From Paenibacillus thiaminolyticus (GTDB lineage Bacteria; Bacillota; Bacilli; Paenibacillales; Paenibacillaceae), in contig NZ_CP041405.1 in the NCBI RefSeq assembly GCF_007066085.1, positions 5,487,501-5,551,500 on the forward strand: DNA of 64,000 nt, in the 5' to 3' direction. A program made the translations under genes and the position numbers. Below the pieces are notes generated by a model, which saw nothing but the letters and a program-made list of their open reading frames with translations, searched no databases and was not told where the DNA came from. Positions 46,326 through 56,421 of the stretch are shown piece after piece; within the stretch, counting starts at the first letter, position 1; every line of letters begins with the position of its first letter.

Positions 46326-47924
46326 TTATTTGCGATGCGGCTTCGTAGGCAGCCATTGCCGGAGCAGAGGAAGCCGTGTCACATCATCGCGGTTGATAAG
46401 GCCCATAATAATGAGCAACAGCAGATAGACGATGACCCCCGCCATCCCCCCCGCGATGAAGCGGAGCAGACCGTAGCCTTCCGGAAGCGGCGCACGCACA
46501 TAGACCGCCTGAATGCAGCCTGCCATAATCACCATGGCCGATCCCACCTTCATGAAATCGAGCCACGGCATCTTCAGATCAAGATGACGGATGACGCTCA
46601 CCGCATGGAGGACCGTGACCAACACAATATTGATGCATATCGCGATAATGGCTCCATAAATGCCTAATTGAGGTTGTGAAGCCAACTGAATAATGAGCAG
46701 AAGCTTCATGGCGGCTCCGATGAATGTATTCACGAGGGCGGTTCCCGGGCGTTCAAGAGCCTGCAGCGCAGCTTGAAGCGGAGCCTGCAAGTAAATGAAG
46801 ACCGCAATCGGGGCCATCCACCGCAGCATAGGAGCGACGCTGGCATCGTTATAGAGCAGGACGCAGAGCGGAAGGGCGAGCACGAACATGATGACGGCGA
46901 ACGGCGCCCCGCATACGAGCGCCAGCCGTATCGCCTGATGTATCCGCTTGTGAATCGTGCGCATATCATTGCGGCCGAGCGCTTCGGATAACGAAGGTAC
47001 GAGAGAGACAGCCAGCGAGTAAGTCAGCGCCCCAGGCAGCATCAATATCGGGATAATCATGCCCTGCAGAGCGCCGTACTGCGCCGTCGCGATCGCGGTG
47101 AGAACACCGGCCGCCGCCAGGCTGCGGGCGATCGCAATCGACTCCAGCAGGTAGGACAGCGATCCGATAAGCTTGCCTCCCGTTACGGGTAACGCAATGC
47201 GGAGCAAGCGGGGAGCTACCGGGTGCGAAGCCCCGTGGTCCGGCGGCTGTGGTGAAGCTGGACATTCGTCCGCTGGGCCGCGCTCCTTCTGCTTGCGCGC
47301 GGACCGCATCAGGAAGATGAGGACGAGCAGCCCGCCGAGCTCGCCTACGACGACGCCAACCATGGCGCCCGCCGCCGCCCATTCCAACCCGTAAGGAAGG
47401 AATAGAAAGGCGAAGCCGATGACGGCTACGATGCGGATGAGCGTCTCTGTCACTTGGGAGACGGCGGTCGGCACCATATTTTGCATGCCTTGGAAGTAGC
47501 CGCGCAGCACCGCGGAGATAGCGACCATGACGATGATAGGGGTCATGACGAGAAACGTATAGTACACCCGGCTATCCGTCAGAACGCGGGTTGTAATCCA
47601 TGGCGCGAGCACGAGACAGGCGGCAGAGAAGACGATGCCCGCACTGACGGTCAGCTTCATGGCGACGGATACAATGCGTCGCACGCGGGCATGATCCCCG
47701 ACAGAGTCCGCCTCGGCGATCAGCTTCGCTACGGCGAGCGGAACGCCGCCAGTAATCAACGTAATGATGACGAGCAGGAAGGGGTAGCCGAGCTGGTAGA
47801 TTCCTACCCCCTCCGCCCCGATGATGCGCGGAAGAGTAACGCGCGGAATGAACCCGAGTATGCGATTCACAATGCCTGCGGCCAATAATATCAGCGTTCC
47901 CTGTATGAATGACTGCTTCTTCAC
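46326..47924 (-). CDS. spoVB: Stage V sporulation protein B (MOP-superfamily flippase)
   Basis: 532 aa with about 14 membrane helices of the MurJ/polysaccharide-flippase fold (LAAGIVNRILGFIPRVTLPRIIGAEGVGIYQLGYPFL near the N terminus). SpoVB is needed for spore cortex synthesis, presumably moving lipid-linked precursors. GTG 47924 after GAGGGATGA is preferred to the frame start at 48041. Orientation is opposite to comN-secDF, to which it is divergent. Confidence 0.93.
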   Translation of the reverse strand: MKKQSFIQGTLILLAAGIVNRILGFIPRVTLPRIIGAEGVGIYQLGYPFLLVIITLITGGVPLAVAKLIAEADSVGDHARVRRIVSVAMKLTVSAGIVFSAACLVLAPWITTRVLTDSRVYYTFLVMTPIIVMVAISAVLRGYFQGMQNMVPTAVSQVTETLIRIVAVIGFAFLFLPYGLEWAAAGAMVGVVVGELGGLLVLIFLMRSARKQKERGPADECPASPQPPDHGASHPVAPRLLRIALPVTGGKLIGSLSYLLESIAIARSLAAAGVLTAIATAQYGALQGMIIPILMLPGALTYSLAVSLVPSLSEALGRNDMRTIHKRIHQAIRLALVCGAPFAVIMFVLALPLCVLLYNDASVAPMLRWMAPIAVFIYLQAPLQAALQALERPGTALVNTFIGAAMKLLLIIQLASQPQLGIYGAIIAICINIVLVTVLHAVSVIRHLDLKMPWLDFMKVGSAMVIMAGCIQAVYVRAPLPEGYGLLRFIAGGMAGVIVYLLLLIIMGLINRDDVTRLPLLRQWLPTKPHRK

Positions 47925-48118
47925 GTTCCGATCATCCCTCTTCCCCTGCAGACTTGTCCTGATATAACCATAAATATGCGGTTGTCCCCATTCCATGACG
48001 ATTGGCTTGTACGAATGGAAGCCGAAGGTCAGGAGAGGCAATGATTGCTATGGGACGCGAAGCAGGAATTGCGTGAAGGAGCGCGAATAATAGATAGACA
48101 TGGAAAGGAGTGAGCGGC

Positions 48119-48376
48119 GTGTCTGAGCCAAGCACGGAACAGGAGCGGGTCGAGGCGATCGAAATGTGCTGTGAGAGCAAGGCGGAAGAACTTAGACTGC
48201 TCGGCTACGAGCAGGTAACGGGGAAGGATGTATGGGAATGCGTCAGCGCCAAGTATAAAAAAGAAGACGCTGAACCGGCTATGCATCAGGTCGTCAATGA
48301 TATTTTGTCTTTGAAAGCAACGCAGTTCATGAACTTTATGACGATGGCGGCTTATCGCGGGTCTCCCTTTTTATAA
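48119..48376 (+). CDS. comN: ComN-type post-transcriptional regulator
   Basis: 85 aa all-helical protein (EQERVEAIEMCCESKAEELRLLGYEQVTGKDVWECV). Family and location between spoVB and secDF match ComN (YrzD), which promotes polar localisation of comE mRNA in Bacillus. GTG 48119 sits 8 nt after GGAAAGGAG; GTG 48110 is too close to it. Confidence 0.88.
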   Translation: MSEPSTEQERVEAIEMCCESKAEELRLLGYEQVTGKDVWECVSAKYKKEDAEPAMHQVVNDILSLKATQFMNFMTMAAYRGSPFL

Positions 48377-48390
48377 GGCGAGATTTTTTT
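48362..48390 (+). terminator. Terminator after comN
   Basis: The stem TCTC-CCTT/AAGG-C-GAGA with one bulge overlaps the last comN codons and is followed by TTTTTTT. Confidence 0.75.
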
Positions 48391-48408
48391 ATGCCATGAT
48401 CTCAAAAA

Positions 48409-48437
48409 TTGACTCGAAAAATGACGGTCGATATAAT
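48409..48437 (+). promoter_or_regulatory. Sigma-A promoter of secDF
   Basis: TTGACT (48409-48414) and a perfect TATAAT (48432-48437) with a 17-nt spacer, 36 bp before the secD start. Confidence 0.9.
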
Positions 48438-48472
48438 AGGAATATTGAATATGAAAGGGGAATAGGGACGAT

Positions 48473-49753
48473 ATGAAAAGGGTGTTAGCATTTCTGCTCA
48501 TCGTTGTCGTATCGCTAGGTGTCATTGTCTGGACTAGCCCTTCGATCGTCAACAGCATACGTCTCGGACTCGATCTCAAGGGCGGCTTCGAGATTCTATA
48601 CCAAGCCTCTCCGCTGGAATCGGGCGGGAAAGTGACTAACGATGCGCTTAAACAGACTGCAAAAAGTCTGGATAAACGGATTAACGCAACCGGTACGAGC
48701 GAACCGGAGATTACGATCGAAGGTACGGACCGTATCCGCGTCAAGATTGCGGACGTTCAGAACGAGGAAGAGGTGCGGAAGAAGCTGAAAGAACCGGCTG
48801 TTCTTACATTCCGAAGCTCTGAAGGCTGTGAAGACGCGTCCGATTACTGCAAGATTGAACTGCAAGGAACCGACTTCGTCGAGGGTGGAGCGAGCGTCGT
48901 ATTTGACGAGCTGCAGCGTCCAATCGTAGCGATTAAGCTGAAGGATGCAAGCAAATTCGCCGAAATTACGAAACGTCTCGCCGGTCTGTACGATCCGGAT
49001 CCGACCAAAGCGCGCAACCATTTGGCGATTTTCATGGATGATACCCTCATCTCCGATCCGTCTGTCAATTATGAGATTCCAGGCGGGGAAGCGACGATTA
49101 CGGGCCAGCGGACGAAGGAAGAAGCCAACGAGCTGAAGGATACGATCAATCTCGGCTCCTTGCCGCTCAAGCTGACTGAGAAGTACTCGCAGACCGTTAC
49201 GGCTACGCTTGGCAAGATGTCGCTGGAGCAGACAGTGAAGGCCGGAATTATCGGCACGGCGCTGATTCTGTTATTTATGCTTGTCATTTACCGGCTGCCT
49301 GGCGTTATTGCCAGCTTCTCGCTGATTTTGTTCACATGGCTTCTGCTGCTTGTATTCTGGCTGTCCGAGATTACGCTGACGCTGCCGGGCATTGCGGCCT
49401 TCATCCTTGGTCTCAGCATGGCCGTCGACGCGAATATTATTACGTATGAACGGATTAAGGAGGAACTGCGCAGCGGCAAGTCGATCAAATCCGCGATGAA
49501 GGCAGGCTCCAAGAACTCGTTCCGGACGATTATGGACGCGAATATTACAACAATTATTGCCGGCGTCGTCATGTACATTTTGGGCGAGAGCCAAGTCAAA
49601 GGCTTTGCGCTCATTCTGATGATGACCGTTATCGTCAGTATTTTGACGAACGTGTTCCTCTCCCGCGTCATGCTGCATGCGCTGGTCAAAGCGAATGTGC
49701 TGACCAAACCGGGATACTTCGGCGTGAAGGAGAGTGAAATCCGTGCGCTTTAA
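48473..49753 (+). CDS. secD: Protein-export membrane protein SecD
   Basis: 426 aa. An N-terminal helix (RVLAFLLIVVVSLGVIVWTS), a P1-type external domain (GLDLKGGFEILYQ ... FRSSEG ... DPSVNYEIPGGEATITG), then five helices with the RND motif LSMAVDANIITYERIKEEL. SecD with SecF uses the proton motive force to finish translocation of exported proteins. It is separate from SecF, unlike the fused SecDF of Bacillus subtilis, and overlaps it by 11 bp. Confidence 0.96.
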   Translation: MKRVLAFLLIVVVSLGVIVWTSPSIVNSIRLGLDLKGGFEILYQASPLESGGKVTNDALKQTAKSLDKRINATGTSEPEITIEGTDRIRVKIADVQNEEEVRKKLKEPAVLTFRSSEGCEDASDYCKIELQGTDFVEGGASVVFDELQRPIVAIKLKDASKFAEITKRLAGLYDPDPTKARNHLAIFMDDTLISDPSVNYEIPGGEATITGQRTKEEANELKDTINLGSLPLKLTEKYSQTVTATLGKMSLEQTVKAGIIGTALILLFMLVIYRLPGVIASFSLILFTWLLLLVFWLSEITLTLPGIAAFILGLSMAVDANIITYERIKEELRSGKSIKSAMKAGSKNSFRTIMDANITTIIAGVVMYILGESQVKGFALILMMTVIVSILTNVFLSRVMLHALVKANVLTKPGYFGVKESEIRAL

Positions 49754-50651
49754 AGGAACGTTCAACTTTGTTCATTCAAGCAAATACTTCTTTATTTTCT
49801 CCATCATTATTACGATTGTCGGCGCGATCTCGCTTGGCGCCCTCGGTTTGAACTACGGGGTAGACTTCAGCTCGGGGACGAGCGTGGACGTAACGCTCAC
49901 GAAGCCGGTGGAGAAAGCCCAGGTCGAGCAGATGCTCGATCCGTACCAATTGAAGAAGGAGCCGACCATTACGATCGGCAGCGACCGGATGACGATCCGG
50001 TTCACGGAAGTGCTGACCGAGCAGATGGAGAACCAGTTCAAGGCTGACTTTAAAAAGCTGGATGAGGGTGCTTCGTTCGATATTAGTACGGTCGATGTCG
50101 AGATTGCGCGCGAACTGCAGCGCAATGCCTTGCTCGCGGTCCTGATTGCGAGCCTCGGCATCATCGTGTATATCAGCATCCGCTTCGAATGGCGCTTCGC
50201 CATCTCGGCGGTCGTCGCCTTGCTGCATGATGCGTTCATGGTTATCAGCATCTTCTCTATATTCCGGCTCGAGGTCAATCTGCCGTTCATTATCGCGGTG
50301 CTGACTATCATCGGGTATTCCATCAACGATACGATCGTTATCTTTGACCGGATTCGCGAGAATATGAGATTCGCCAAGATCAAAAATATTCATGACTTGT
50401 CCCATCTCGTGAACGACAGTATTTATCAGACGCTGACCCGGTCCATCAATACGGTATTGACGGTTCTCCTGGCGGCCCTCTGTCTGTTTATTTTCGCAAG
50501 CGAGTCGATTCGCATGTTCTCGCTGGCTATTCTGGTCGGCTTGGCATTCGGGGCTTATTCCTCCATATTCATCGCGAGCCCGCTGTGGGTCGTATTGAAG
50601 AGCAAGGAGAAGAGCAAGCCCAAGTCTCCGGCGAAGCCGAAGCAGGCGTAA
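49743..50651 (+). CDS. secF: Protein-export membrane protein SecF
   Basis: About 302 aa. RND-type partner of SecD: first helix, GLNYGVDFSSGTSVDV, then five helices with GYSINDTIVIFDRIRENM. GTG 49743 is preferred (AAGGAG 11 nt upstream); GTG 49734 would begin almost on the ribosome site. The Lys/Pro-rich C terminus is short. Confidence 0.95.
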   Translation: MRFKGTFNFVHSSKYFFIFSIIITIVGAISLGALGLNYGVDFSSGTSVDVTLTKPVEKAQVEQMLDPYQLKKEPTITIGSDRMTIRFTEVLTEQMENQFKADFKKLDEGASFDISTVDVEIARELQRNALLAVLIASLGIIVYISIRFEWRFAISAVVALLHDAFMVISIFSIFRLEVNLPFIIAVLTIIGYSINDTIVIFDRIRENMRFAKIKNIHDLSHLVNDSIYQTLTRSINTVLTVLLAALCLFIFASESIRMFSLAILVGLAFGAYSSIFIASPLWVVLKSKEKSKPKSPAKPKQA

Positions 50652-50741
50652 CCGCCAACTTCAAGCCGAAGGATGACGCGGCAATGGAGCGAGTCCCGGC
50701 TTGGCTTCCTTGCCGCAGCCTGCGGCGCAAGCATAACGTTG

Positions 50742-50770
50742 AAGCCGCGTCAGGTTGCTGACGCGGCTTT
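50742..50770 (+). terminator. Hairpin terminator after secF
   Basis: The strong 12-bp stem AAGCCGCGTCAG/CTGACGCGGCTT has a 5-nt loop, but only TTTG follows. Likely terminator. Confidence 0.65.
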
Positions 50771-50849
50771 GATGTTGCAAGCAAGAACAGATCATGCGAA
50801 GTCGAAGTCCCCCAGCAGGAATGAAAAAATGGATTGAGAGGGTTGCGAC

Positions 50850-51797
50850 ATGACGACCGAGCGGTTTGCAAGGGCTGAGGCAGGGGCATGGCTGGGCATT
50901 ATCGGCAACCTGCTGCTCGCCCTGCTCAAAGGGATCGCCGGCTTCTGTGCGGGCAGCCAAGCGCTCATCGCGGACGCTTGGCATTCCGCCTCGGATGTGG
51001 CGGGCTCCGGCGCCGTCCTTGTCGGCTTGAAGGCAGCGAAGCGCCCTCCGGACAAGGATCATCCGTATGGACGCGGCAAAGCGGAGCTCATCGCCGCCAT
51101 TATCGTCTCGGCGCTGCTGCTCGTCGTCGGGCTTGAGCTCGCCGTCTCCGCAGTGAAGTCGGTATGGCAAGGGCGGGTGGACGTCCCGAAATGGTACGCT
51201 CTCGCCGCAATTATAGTGTCTATCGCAGTGAAGGAAGCGATGTTCCAGTACAAGTTCCGGCTGGGCAAGCGCTTATCGTCGCAGGCTCTGATTGCGAACG
51301 CATGGGAGCATCGTTCTGATGTCTATTCTTCCATCGCGGCGTTGATCGGGGTGGGAGCCGCGATGCTCGGCGGGATGTATCATATCGAATGGCTGCTGTA
51401 TCTGGATCCGGCAGCCGGATTTATTGTCGCGCTTCTGGTGCTGCATATGGGAACCAGATTGGTGAAGGAAGCGATTCGCTCGACGATGGACCATGTTCTT
51501 CATGATGAAGAAGCGAATCCGCTCATCCGGGCCGCACAGTCCGTCAACGGCGTCATTACCGTCGACAATCTGCGGGCGCGGGAGCATGGCCATTATGTTA
51601 TCGTCGATGTTACAATCAGTGTAAATCCCCGCATTTCGGTGGCTGACGGCCATGCGATTGCGAAGCGGGTCAAAAATCATTTAATGCAGCGTTTTTTGCA
51701 TGTGGCAGACGTGTGTGTCCATGTGAACCCGTTCGATACCGGGAATCCGTACCGGATTCCGGAGAATGACGGGAGAGAGCCTACGCTGCTGCAATGA
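50850..51797 (+). CDS. Cation diffusion facilitator (CDF) family transporter
   Basis: 315 aa with six membrane helices. Metal site residues ADAWHSASDV (helix 2) and HRSDVYSS (helix 5), family motif DHPYGRGKAELIAAI, and a cytosolic C-terminal ferredoxin-like domain (YVIVDVTISVNPRISVADGHAIAKRVK). Exports divalent metal (Zn2+, Mn2+ or Fe2+) for protons; the specificity is not readable. It lies 21 bp before recJ. Confidence 0.92.
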   Translation: MTTERFARAEAGAWLGIIGNLLLALLKGIAGFCAGSQALIADAWHSASDVAGSGAVLVGLKAAKRPPDKDHPYGRGKAELIAAIIVSALLLVVGLELAVSAVKSVWQGRVDVPKWYALAAIIVSIAVKEAMFQYKFRLGKRLSSQALIANAWEHRSDVYSSIAALIGVGAAMLGGMYHIEWLLYLDPAAGFIVALLVLHMGTRLVKEAIRSTMDHVLHDEEANPLIRAAQSVNGVITVDNLRAREHGHYVIVDVTISVNPRISVADGHAIAKRVKNHLMQRFLHVADVCVHVNPFDTGNPYRIPENDGREPTLLQ

Positions 51798-51818
51798 GAA
51801 TGTTAAAGGAGTGGGAGG

Positions 51819-54272
51819 ATGCTTCATCCACGCTCCCGGTGGATCTGCTCTGACGTGCCGGATACCGGTATCGAGCAACTGGCCCAGGAAGCCCGGGTCT
51901 CGAAGCTGGTCGCCCGTATGCTGGCCGTACGGGGGATAGCAGACGCAGAGCAGGCGCACCGGTTTTTGCATGCGGATATTGATGAGATGCACGATCCATA
52001 TTTATTGGCAGGAATGGAAGACGCGGTGGCCCGAATCCGGACAGCGCTTGCGAACCGCGAGCGCATTCGCATTTATGGCGATTACGATGCGGACGGAGTC
52101 TCGAGCACATCGCTTATGATTTATTTGATGCGTCATCTGGAGGCGGAATTCGACTATTATATCCCGCACCGGGCCAACGAAGGGTACGGGCTGAACAAGG
52201 CTGCGCTGGAAGCTGCGCAGGCTTGCGGCGTCACCCTCGTCGTGACGGTCGATACCGGGATAAGCGCCGTGGAGGAAATCGCCTATGCCCGCGAGCTTGG
52301 AATCGACATCGTGGTGACCGATCACCATGAGCCTCCGGAGCAGCTTCCGAACGCCTGCGCGCTGGTCAATCCGAAGCTGCCTTATTGCCCTTATCCGTTC
52401 AAAGGGCTGGCCGGCGTCGGCGTAGCGTTCAAGCTGGCGCATGCGCTGCTCGGACGGATTCCCGAGGAATGGCTAGAGCTGGCCGCCATCGGCACTGTTG
52501 CCGATCTGATGCCGCTGCTGGATGAGAACCGCATTCTCGTGCGTGCGGCCCTCCAGCGGATGAAGCGTTCCCGCTATGCCGGGATTCGGGCGCTGCTTCA
52601 AGTGTGCAGCATTGATCCGAAGGAAGTGACCTCGACCCATATCGCCTTCTCGATGGCTCCGCGAATCAATGCCAGCGGGCGGCTCGATCATGCCGACATC
52701 GCGGTTCAGCTGCTGACGGCGGAGCACGACGCGGCGGCCGAGGCGTTCGCATGGGAGCTGGACCGGTTGAATAAGGAGCGGCAGAAAATCGTTGACGGCA
52801 TCGTCAAGGAAGCGGAAGCGCTGCTGGTGGAGAAGATGGAGGATACGGGCGAGCCTCCCCATGTCATCGTATTGGCTGCGGAGGGGTGGAACGTCGGTGT
52901 CATCGGCATCGTTGCTTCCAAAATCCTCGAAAAATATTACCGTCCGACCTTCGTGCTGGGAATCGACGGCGAGACCGGATTGTGCAAAGGTTCGGCCCGC
53001 TCGATCCCGGGCTTCGATCTGTACGAGGCGATGCAATCGTGCGGCGAACTGTTCGAGCATTATGGCGGGCATCAGGCCGCGGCAGGCATGACGATTCAGG
53101 CAGACAAGCTTGAGGAGCTTGAGCAGCGCTTGCAAGAGGTTGCCGAGGGCATACTGACAGAGGAGCACTTCGTTCCTTGCGTCGAGGTGGACGCGGAATG
53201 CGGCTTGAATGAGATTCCGCTGGAAGTAATCGACCAGTTGGGGCAATTGGCCCCGTTCGGCATGGGCAATCCGAGCCCCCGGGTCGTCATCCGCAACGCG
53301 CGGGTGCGCGAGATCCGGACGATGGGCAAGGAAGGCCAACATTTGAAGTTGATGTTGAGCCAAGACCGTGCTACATTGGATGCGGTAGCTTTTCACCGGG
53401 GGGGCTTGGCCCGAAGGATTACGAGTGACGTGAAGGCGGATGTGCTGGGCGAGCTGTCCGTCAATGAATGGAACGGCCGGCGCAGGCCGCAGTTATTTAT
53501 GCAGGATATCCGCATCCAGGAGCGGCAGCTGTTCGATTTGCGGGGGATCCCGGATGCTTGGGAGACGGCGGTGCAGCTGGCGCGCATATTGGAGCAGGAT
53601 GGCGGCGGCGCCAACGTGCTCGTCACGACCCGCGAACAGGCGGGCGTTCATGCCGCGGAATCCTTCGCGTGGCTGTACAGCGACGAGGAGGAAGGACCGG
53701 TCGTCGTTCCGGGCGCATGGCGTGGAGACGAGCCGTTCATCGCCGCGATGTCGGAGCGCGTTCGCGAGATGGTGCTGTTCGGGATGCCGCCATCAGAGCA
53801 GGAGATGAGGCGGTTAACGCGCCAGCTTCGCCATATGGAACGGCTGCATGTCGTGCTGCCGCGCGAACCGATCGGGGGGCGGCTTCATATGCCGACGCGC
53901 GATCGAATCAAGCGGGCTTATGCTGAATTGAGACGGGTACATACATGGACCAATGAACCCGAGCCGATGCGGTCGCTGGCCAAGCGCGTCAGCTTGTCTC
54001 TGCGGGAATTCATGCTGCTGATCGATATGTTCCAGGAGCTGCAATTTTTATGTTGCACTCATCATAAACATACAACGACATTCGAAATGGCGGCACAGCC
54101 GGCGAAGACCTCGTTGGAAGCTTCCCAACGTTACCAGGACTGGGCAAGCGCAGCAGCCTGGGAGCAGCGCTGGTATGAGCCAGCGACAGAGGCGTTCGCG
54201 GCATGGCTGTGGTCCTGCTGGGACGAAGAACGCGATGTTTCATTACTTAGGAGGAGTTCAGATGGATTTTAA
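51819..54272 (+). CDS. recJ: Single-stranded-DNA exonuclease RecJ
   Basis: 817 aa. DHH phosphoesterase core: [32 protein letters not shown], then DHHA1 ([16 protein letters not shown]) and an OB domain. The C-terminal extension of about 250 residues is typical of Firmicutes. 5'-3' exonuclease in recombination and repair. The start ATG has GGAG upstream. Overlaps apt by 11 bp, the usual recJ-apt-relA order. Confidence 0.95.
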   Translation: MLHPRSRWICSDVPDTGIEQLAQEARVSKLVARMLAVRGIADAEQAHRFLHADIDEMHDPYLLAGMEDAVARIRTALANRERIRIYGDYDADGVSSTSLMIYLMRHLEAEFDYYIPHRANEGYGLNKAALEAAQACGVTLVVTVDTGISAVEEIAYARELGIDIVVTDHHEPPEQLPNACALVNPKLPYCPYPFKGLAGVGVAFKLAHALLGRIPEEWLELAAIGTVADLMPLLDENRILVRAALQRMKRSRYAGIRALLQVCSIDPKEVTSTHIAFSMAPRINASGRLDHADIAVQLLTAEHDAAAEAFAWELDRLNKERQKIVDGIVKEAEALLVEKMEDTGEPPHVIVLAAEGWNVGVIGIVASKILEKYYRPTFVLGIDGETGLCKGSARSIPGFDLYEAMQSCGELFEHYGGHQAAAGMTIQADKLEELEQRLQEVAEGILTEEHFVPCVEVDAECGLNEIPLEVIDQLGQLAPFGMGNPSPRVVIRNARVREIRTMGKEGQHLKLMLSQDRATLDAVAFHRGGLARRITSDVKADVLGELSVNEWNGRRRPQLFMQDIRIQERQLFDLRGIPDAWETAVQLARILEQDGGGANVLVTTREQAGVHAAESFAWLYSDEEEGPVVVPGAWRGDEPFIAAMSERVREMVLFGMPPSEQEMRRLTRQLRHMERLHVVLPREPIGGRLHMPTRDRIKRAYAELRRVHTWTNEPEPMRSLAKRVSLSLREFMLLIDMFQELQFLCCTHHKHTTTFEMAAQPAKTSLEASQRYQDWASAAAWEQRWYEPATEAFAAWLWSCWDEERDVSLLRRSSDGF

Positions 54273-54774
54273 ATCGTATATTCGGGTCATCCCCGATTTT
54301 CCTCAGCCGGGAATCAGCTTCAAAGATATTACGACGCTGCTGAAGGACGGTTCCGCTTATCAGGCGGCGATCGCCGCAATGAAGCAGATGGTCGAGGATC
54401 AACAAATTGATCTGATTGCCGGTCCGGAGGCGCGCGGGTTCGTCGTGGGCGCTCCGCTCGCCTTGGCGATCGGGGCCGGATTCGTCCCGATCCGCAAGAG
54501 CGGCAAGCTGCCGGGCGAGACGATTGAAGCGGGCTATGCGCTGGAATACGGCAGCGACAAGCTGGCTATGCACAAGGATGCGATCAAGCCGGGGCAAAAG
54601 GTGTTGATTGCCGACGACCTGCTGGCAACCGGAGGCACGATCTCCACAGCCGTCAATCTGGTTCGCCAACTGGGCGGAGAAGTGGTCGGGGCGTTGTTCC
54701 TTATCGAATTGAGCGACCTGAACGGACGCGCCAAGCTGCCGGATATTGACGTGCGTTCCCTGATGACGTACTAA
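54262..54774 (+). CDS. apt: Adenine phosphoribosyltransferase
   Basis: 170 aa type I PRTase. PRPP loop [14 protein letters not shown], adenine site [15 protein letters not shown], and N-terminal FKDITTLL. Converts adenine and PRPP to AMP. AGGAGG stands 7 nt before ATG 54262; the longer frame (54175) lies within recJ. Confidence 0.97.
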   Translation: MDFKSYIRVIPDFPQPGISFKDITTLLKDGSAYQAAIAAMKQMVEDQQIDLIAGPEARGFVVGAPLALAIGAGFVPIRKSGKLPGETIEAGYALEYGSDKLAMHKDAIKPGQKVLIADDLLATGGTISTAVNLVRQLGGEVVGALFLIELSDLNGRAKLPDIDVRSLMTY

Positions 54775-54789
54775 TAGGCTGAATGTCAA

Positions 54790-54829
54790 AACCCCCCTGA
54801 ACCGGGCTGAGGCCCGTTCCAGGGGGGTT
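54790..54829. terminator. Bidirectional terminator between apt and uracil permease
   Basis: A long GC-rich stem (AACCCCCCTG AACGGGC-type arms with CAGGGGGGTT) with a short T run on both strands (TTCTT forward, TTTTGAC reverse) separates the two convergent genes. Confidence 0.75.
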
Positions 54830-54839
54830 CTTGCATGCA

Positions 54840-56108
54840 TCAGGCTTGCTCGTTGGACAAGCCCAGCTTGTCGATGATGATGAAGAACAGATTAAGCACG
54901 ATGGCTAGCACCGTGGCCAGAGCCATTCCTTTCAATTCAACAGCGCCCAGCTTCAAGGTGGCGCCGCTGATGCCGATGACGATGATCAGCGTCGTCAGCA
55001 GCAGATTTTTCGGCTTGCCGTAGTCGACCTTGGCATCGACCAGCACCCGCAGGCCGGATGCCGCAATAACCCCGAACAACAGCAGGGATACGCCGCCCAT
55101 GACGGGAACCGGGATGTTGGCGATAAGGGCGGAGACTTTGCCGAAGAAGGACATGATAATGGCAATGACCGCCGCGCCGCCGATGACATATACGGAATAG
55201 ACGCGGGTAAGCGCCATGACGCCGATATTCTCCCCGTACGTCGTGTTCGGCGTGGAGCCGAAGAAGCCAGAGAAAATGGTCGAGACCCCGTTGCCGAGCA
55301 GGGAGCGGTGAAGCCCCGGATTTTTCGACAGATCGTTGCCTACAATATTGCTAGTTACCATCAGATGGCCGATATGTTCCACGACGACGACCAGTGCCGC
55401 AGGCACGATAATGGCGATCGCCGTCCAGTTGAATTCAGGGAACGTGAATGTCGGCGCTTTGAACAGGGCGGCCTCCCGGACCGGATCCATGCTGACGACG
55501 CCCATGAAGTAAGCGACGACATAACCGGTAATGATACCGATTAGAACAGGAATAATTTTGAAGAAACCACGGAAGAGCACATTGCCGAGCACGGTCACGC
55601 CGAGCGTGATGCAGGCCAGCGTAATGGCAGTCGAATCGAGCGCGGCTCCCGGATCGGACGGAATGAATCCCGACATTCCGGCAGCGACCGGAACCAGCTC
55701 AAGGCCGATGACCGCGACGATGGCTCCCATGGCGGCCGGCGGGAAGAGCACATCCAGCCAGCGAGTGCCGACCCACTTCACGATAAGCGCGACAGCCACG
55801 AAGATAATTCCGCATACGATGAAGCCGGAGAGCGCTTGGGCATAGCTGCCGCCATTGCCGGTGAGAACGACCGTAACCGGAGAAATGAACGCAAAGCTCG
55901 ATCCGAGAAAGGCTGGGATGAGCCCCCGGCACAGCACAAGATAGAAGATGGTGCCCAGTCCGTTCATGAGCAGTACAATGCCCGGATCGACGTGGAACAG
56001 GTTCGGCACCAGCACGTTCGATCCGAACATGGCGAACATGTGTTGGATGCTTAGCAGCAGTCCGGGCCCGAAAGCCGGTTTTTCATGCACTTGAATTTCG
56101 CGTTGCAA
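54840..56108 (-). CDS. uraA: Uracil/xanthine permease (NCS2 family)
   Basis: 422 aa with about 14 helices. NCS2 signature features: QHMFAMFGSNVLVPNLF, FAFISPVTVVL, the substrate Glu in VVVVEHIGH, and TPNTTYGENIGVMALT. Closest in pattern to UraA/PyrP uracil:proton symporters; guanine or xanthine cannot be excluded. TTG 56108 follows AAAGGAG. No pyr attenuator or purine riboswitch is visible upstream. Confidence 0.92.
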   Translation of the reverse strand: MQREIQVHEKPAFGPGLLLSIQHMFAMFGSNVLVPNLFHVDPGIVLLMNGLGTIFYLVLCRGLIPAFLGSSFAFISPVTVVLTGNGGSYAQALSGFIVCGIIFVAVALIVKWVGTRWLDVLFPPAAMGAIVAVIGLELVPVAAGMSGFIPSDPGAALDSTAITLACITLGVTVLGNVLFRGFFKIIPVLIGIITGYVVAYFMGVVSMDPVREAALFKAPTFTFPEFNWTAIAIIVPAALVVVVEHIGHLMVTSNIVGNDLSKNPGLHRSLLGNGVSTIFSGFFGSTPNTTYGENIGVMALTRVYSVYVIGGAAVIAIIMSFFGKVSALIANIPVPVMGGVSLLLFGVIAASGLRVLVDAKVDYGKPKNLLLTTLIIVIGISGATLKLGAVELKGMALATVLAIVLNLFFIIIDKLGLSNEQA

Positions 56109-56323
56109 GTCGAAAGCACTCCTTTAATATGAAATTGTCATCATCCGTTTCTGGATAGTATCCCTTAGACCCAACTATATAATTTACATGGTGTCCGGCC
56201 TATTTTTCAACAACATTTTTCTGATGAGGCAATAAAATGTCGGAAAAGTCGTGTTTTTTCGAATTGAAAACCTGTTTTTCGACAAAAAAAGACAGACTTG
56301 ATCGGGGAAGCCTAGGGAGACCA

Positions 56324-56353
56324 TTGACGGGAGACACCGAATAAAGGCATAAT
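56324..56353 (+). promoter_or_regulatory. Probable rel promoter
   Basis: TTGACG (56324-56329) and CATAAT (56348-56353), 18 nt apart, are about 70 bp before the rel start. The rest of the 313-bp divergent spacer (56109-56421) has AT-rich TTTTTCGA/AACAACATT stretches without other recognised elements. Confidence 0.55.
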
Positions 56354-56421
56354 TAAAGGATATAAATCTATAGTCTGGCGGATAGGCTCCCCGACTGAAG
56401 AAAGGAACCGAAACGACTCCA

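Noticed and set aside
56109..56170. Purine riboswitch or PyrR attenuator upstream of the uracil permease
   Set aside because: The conserved core sequences of either element are not found in the leader.
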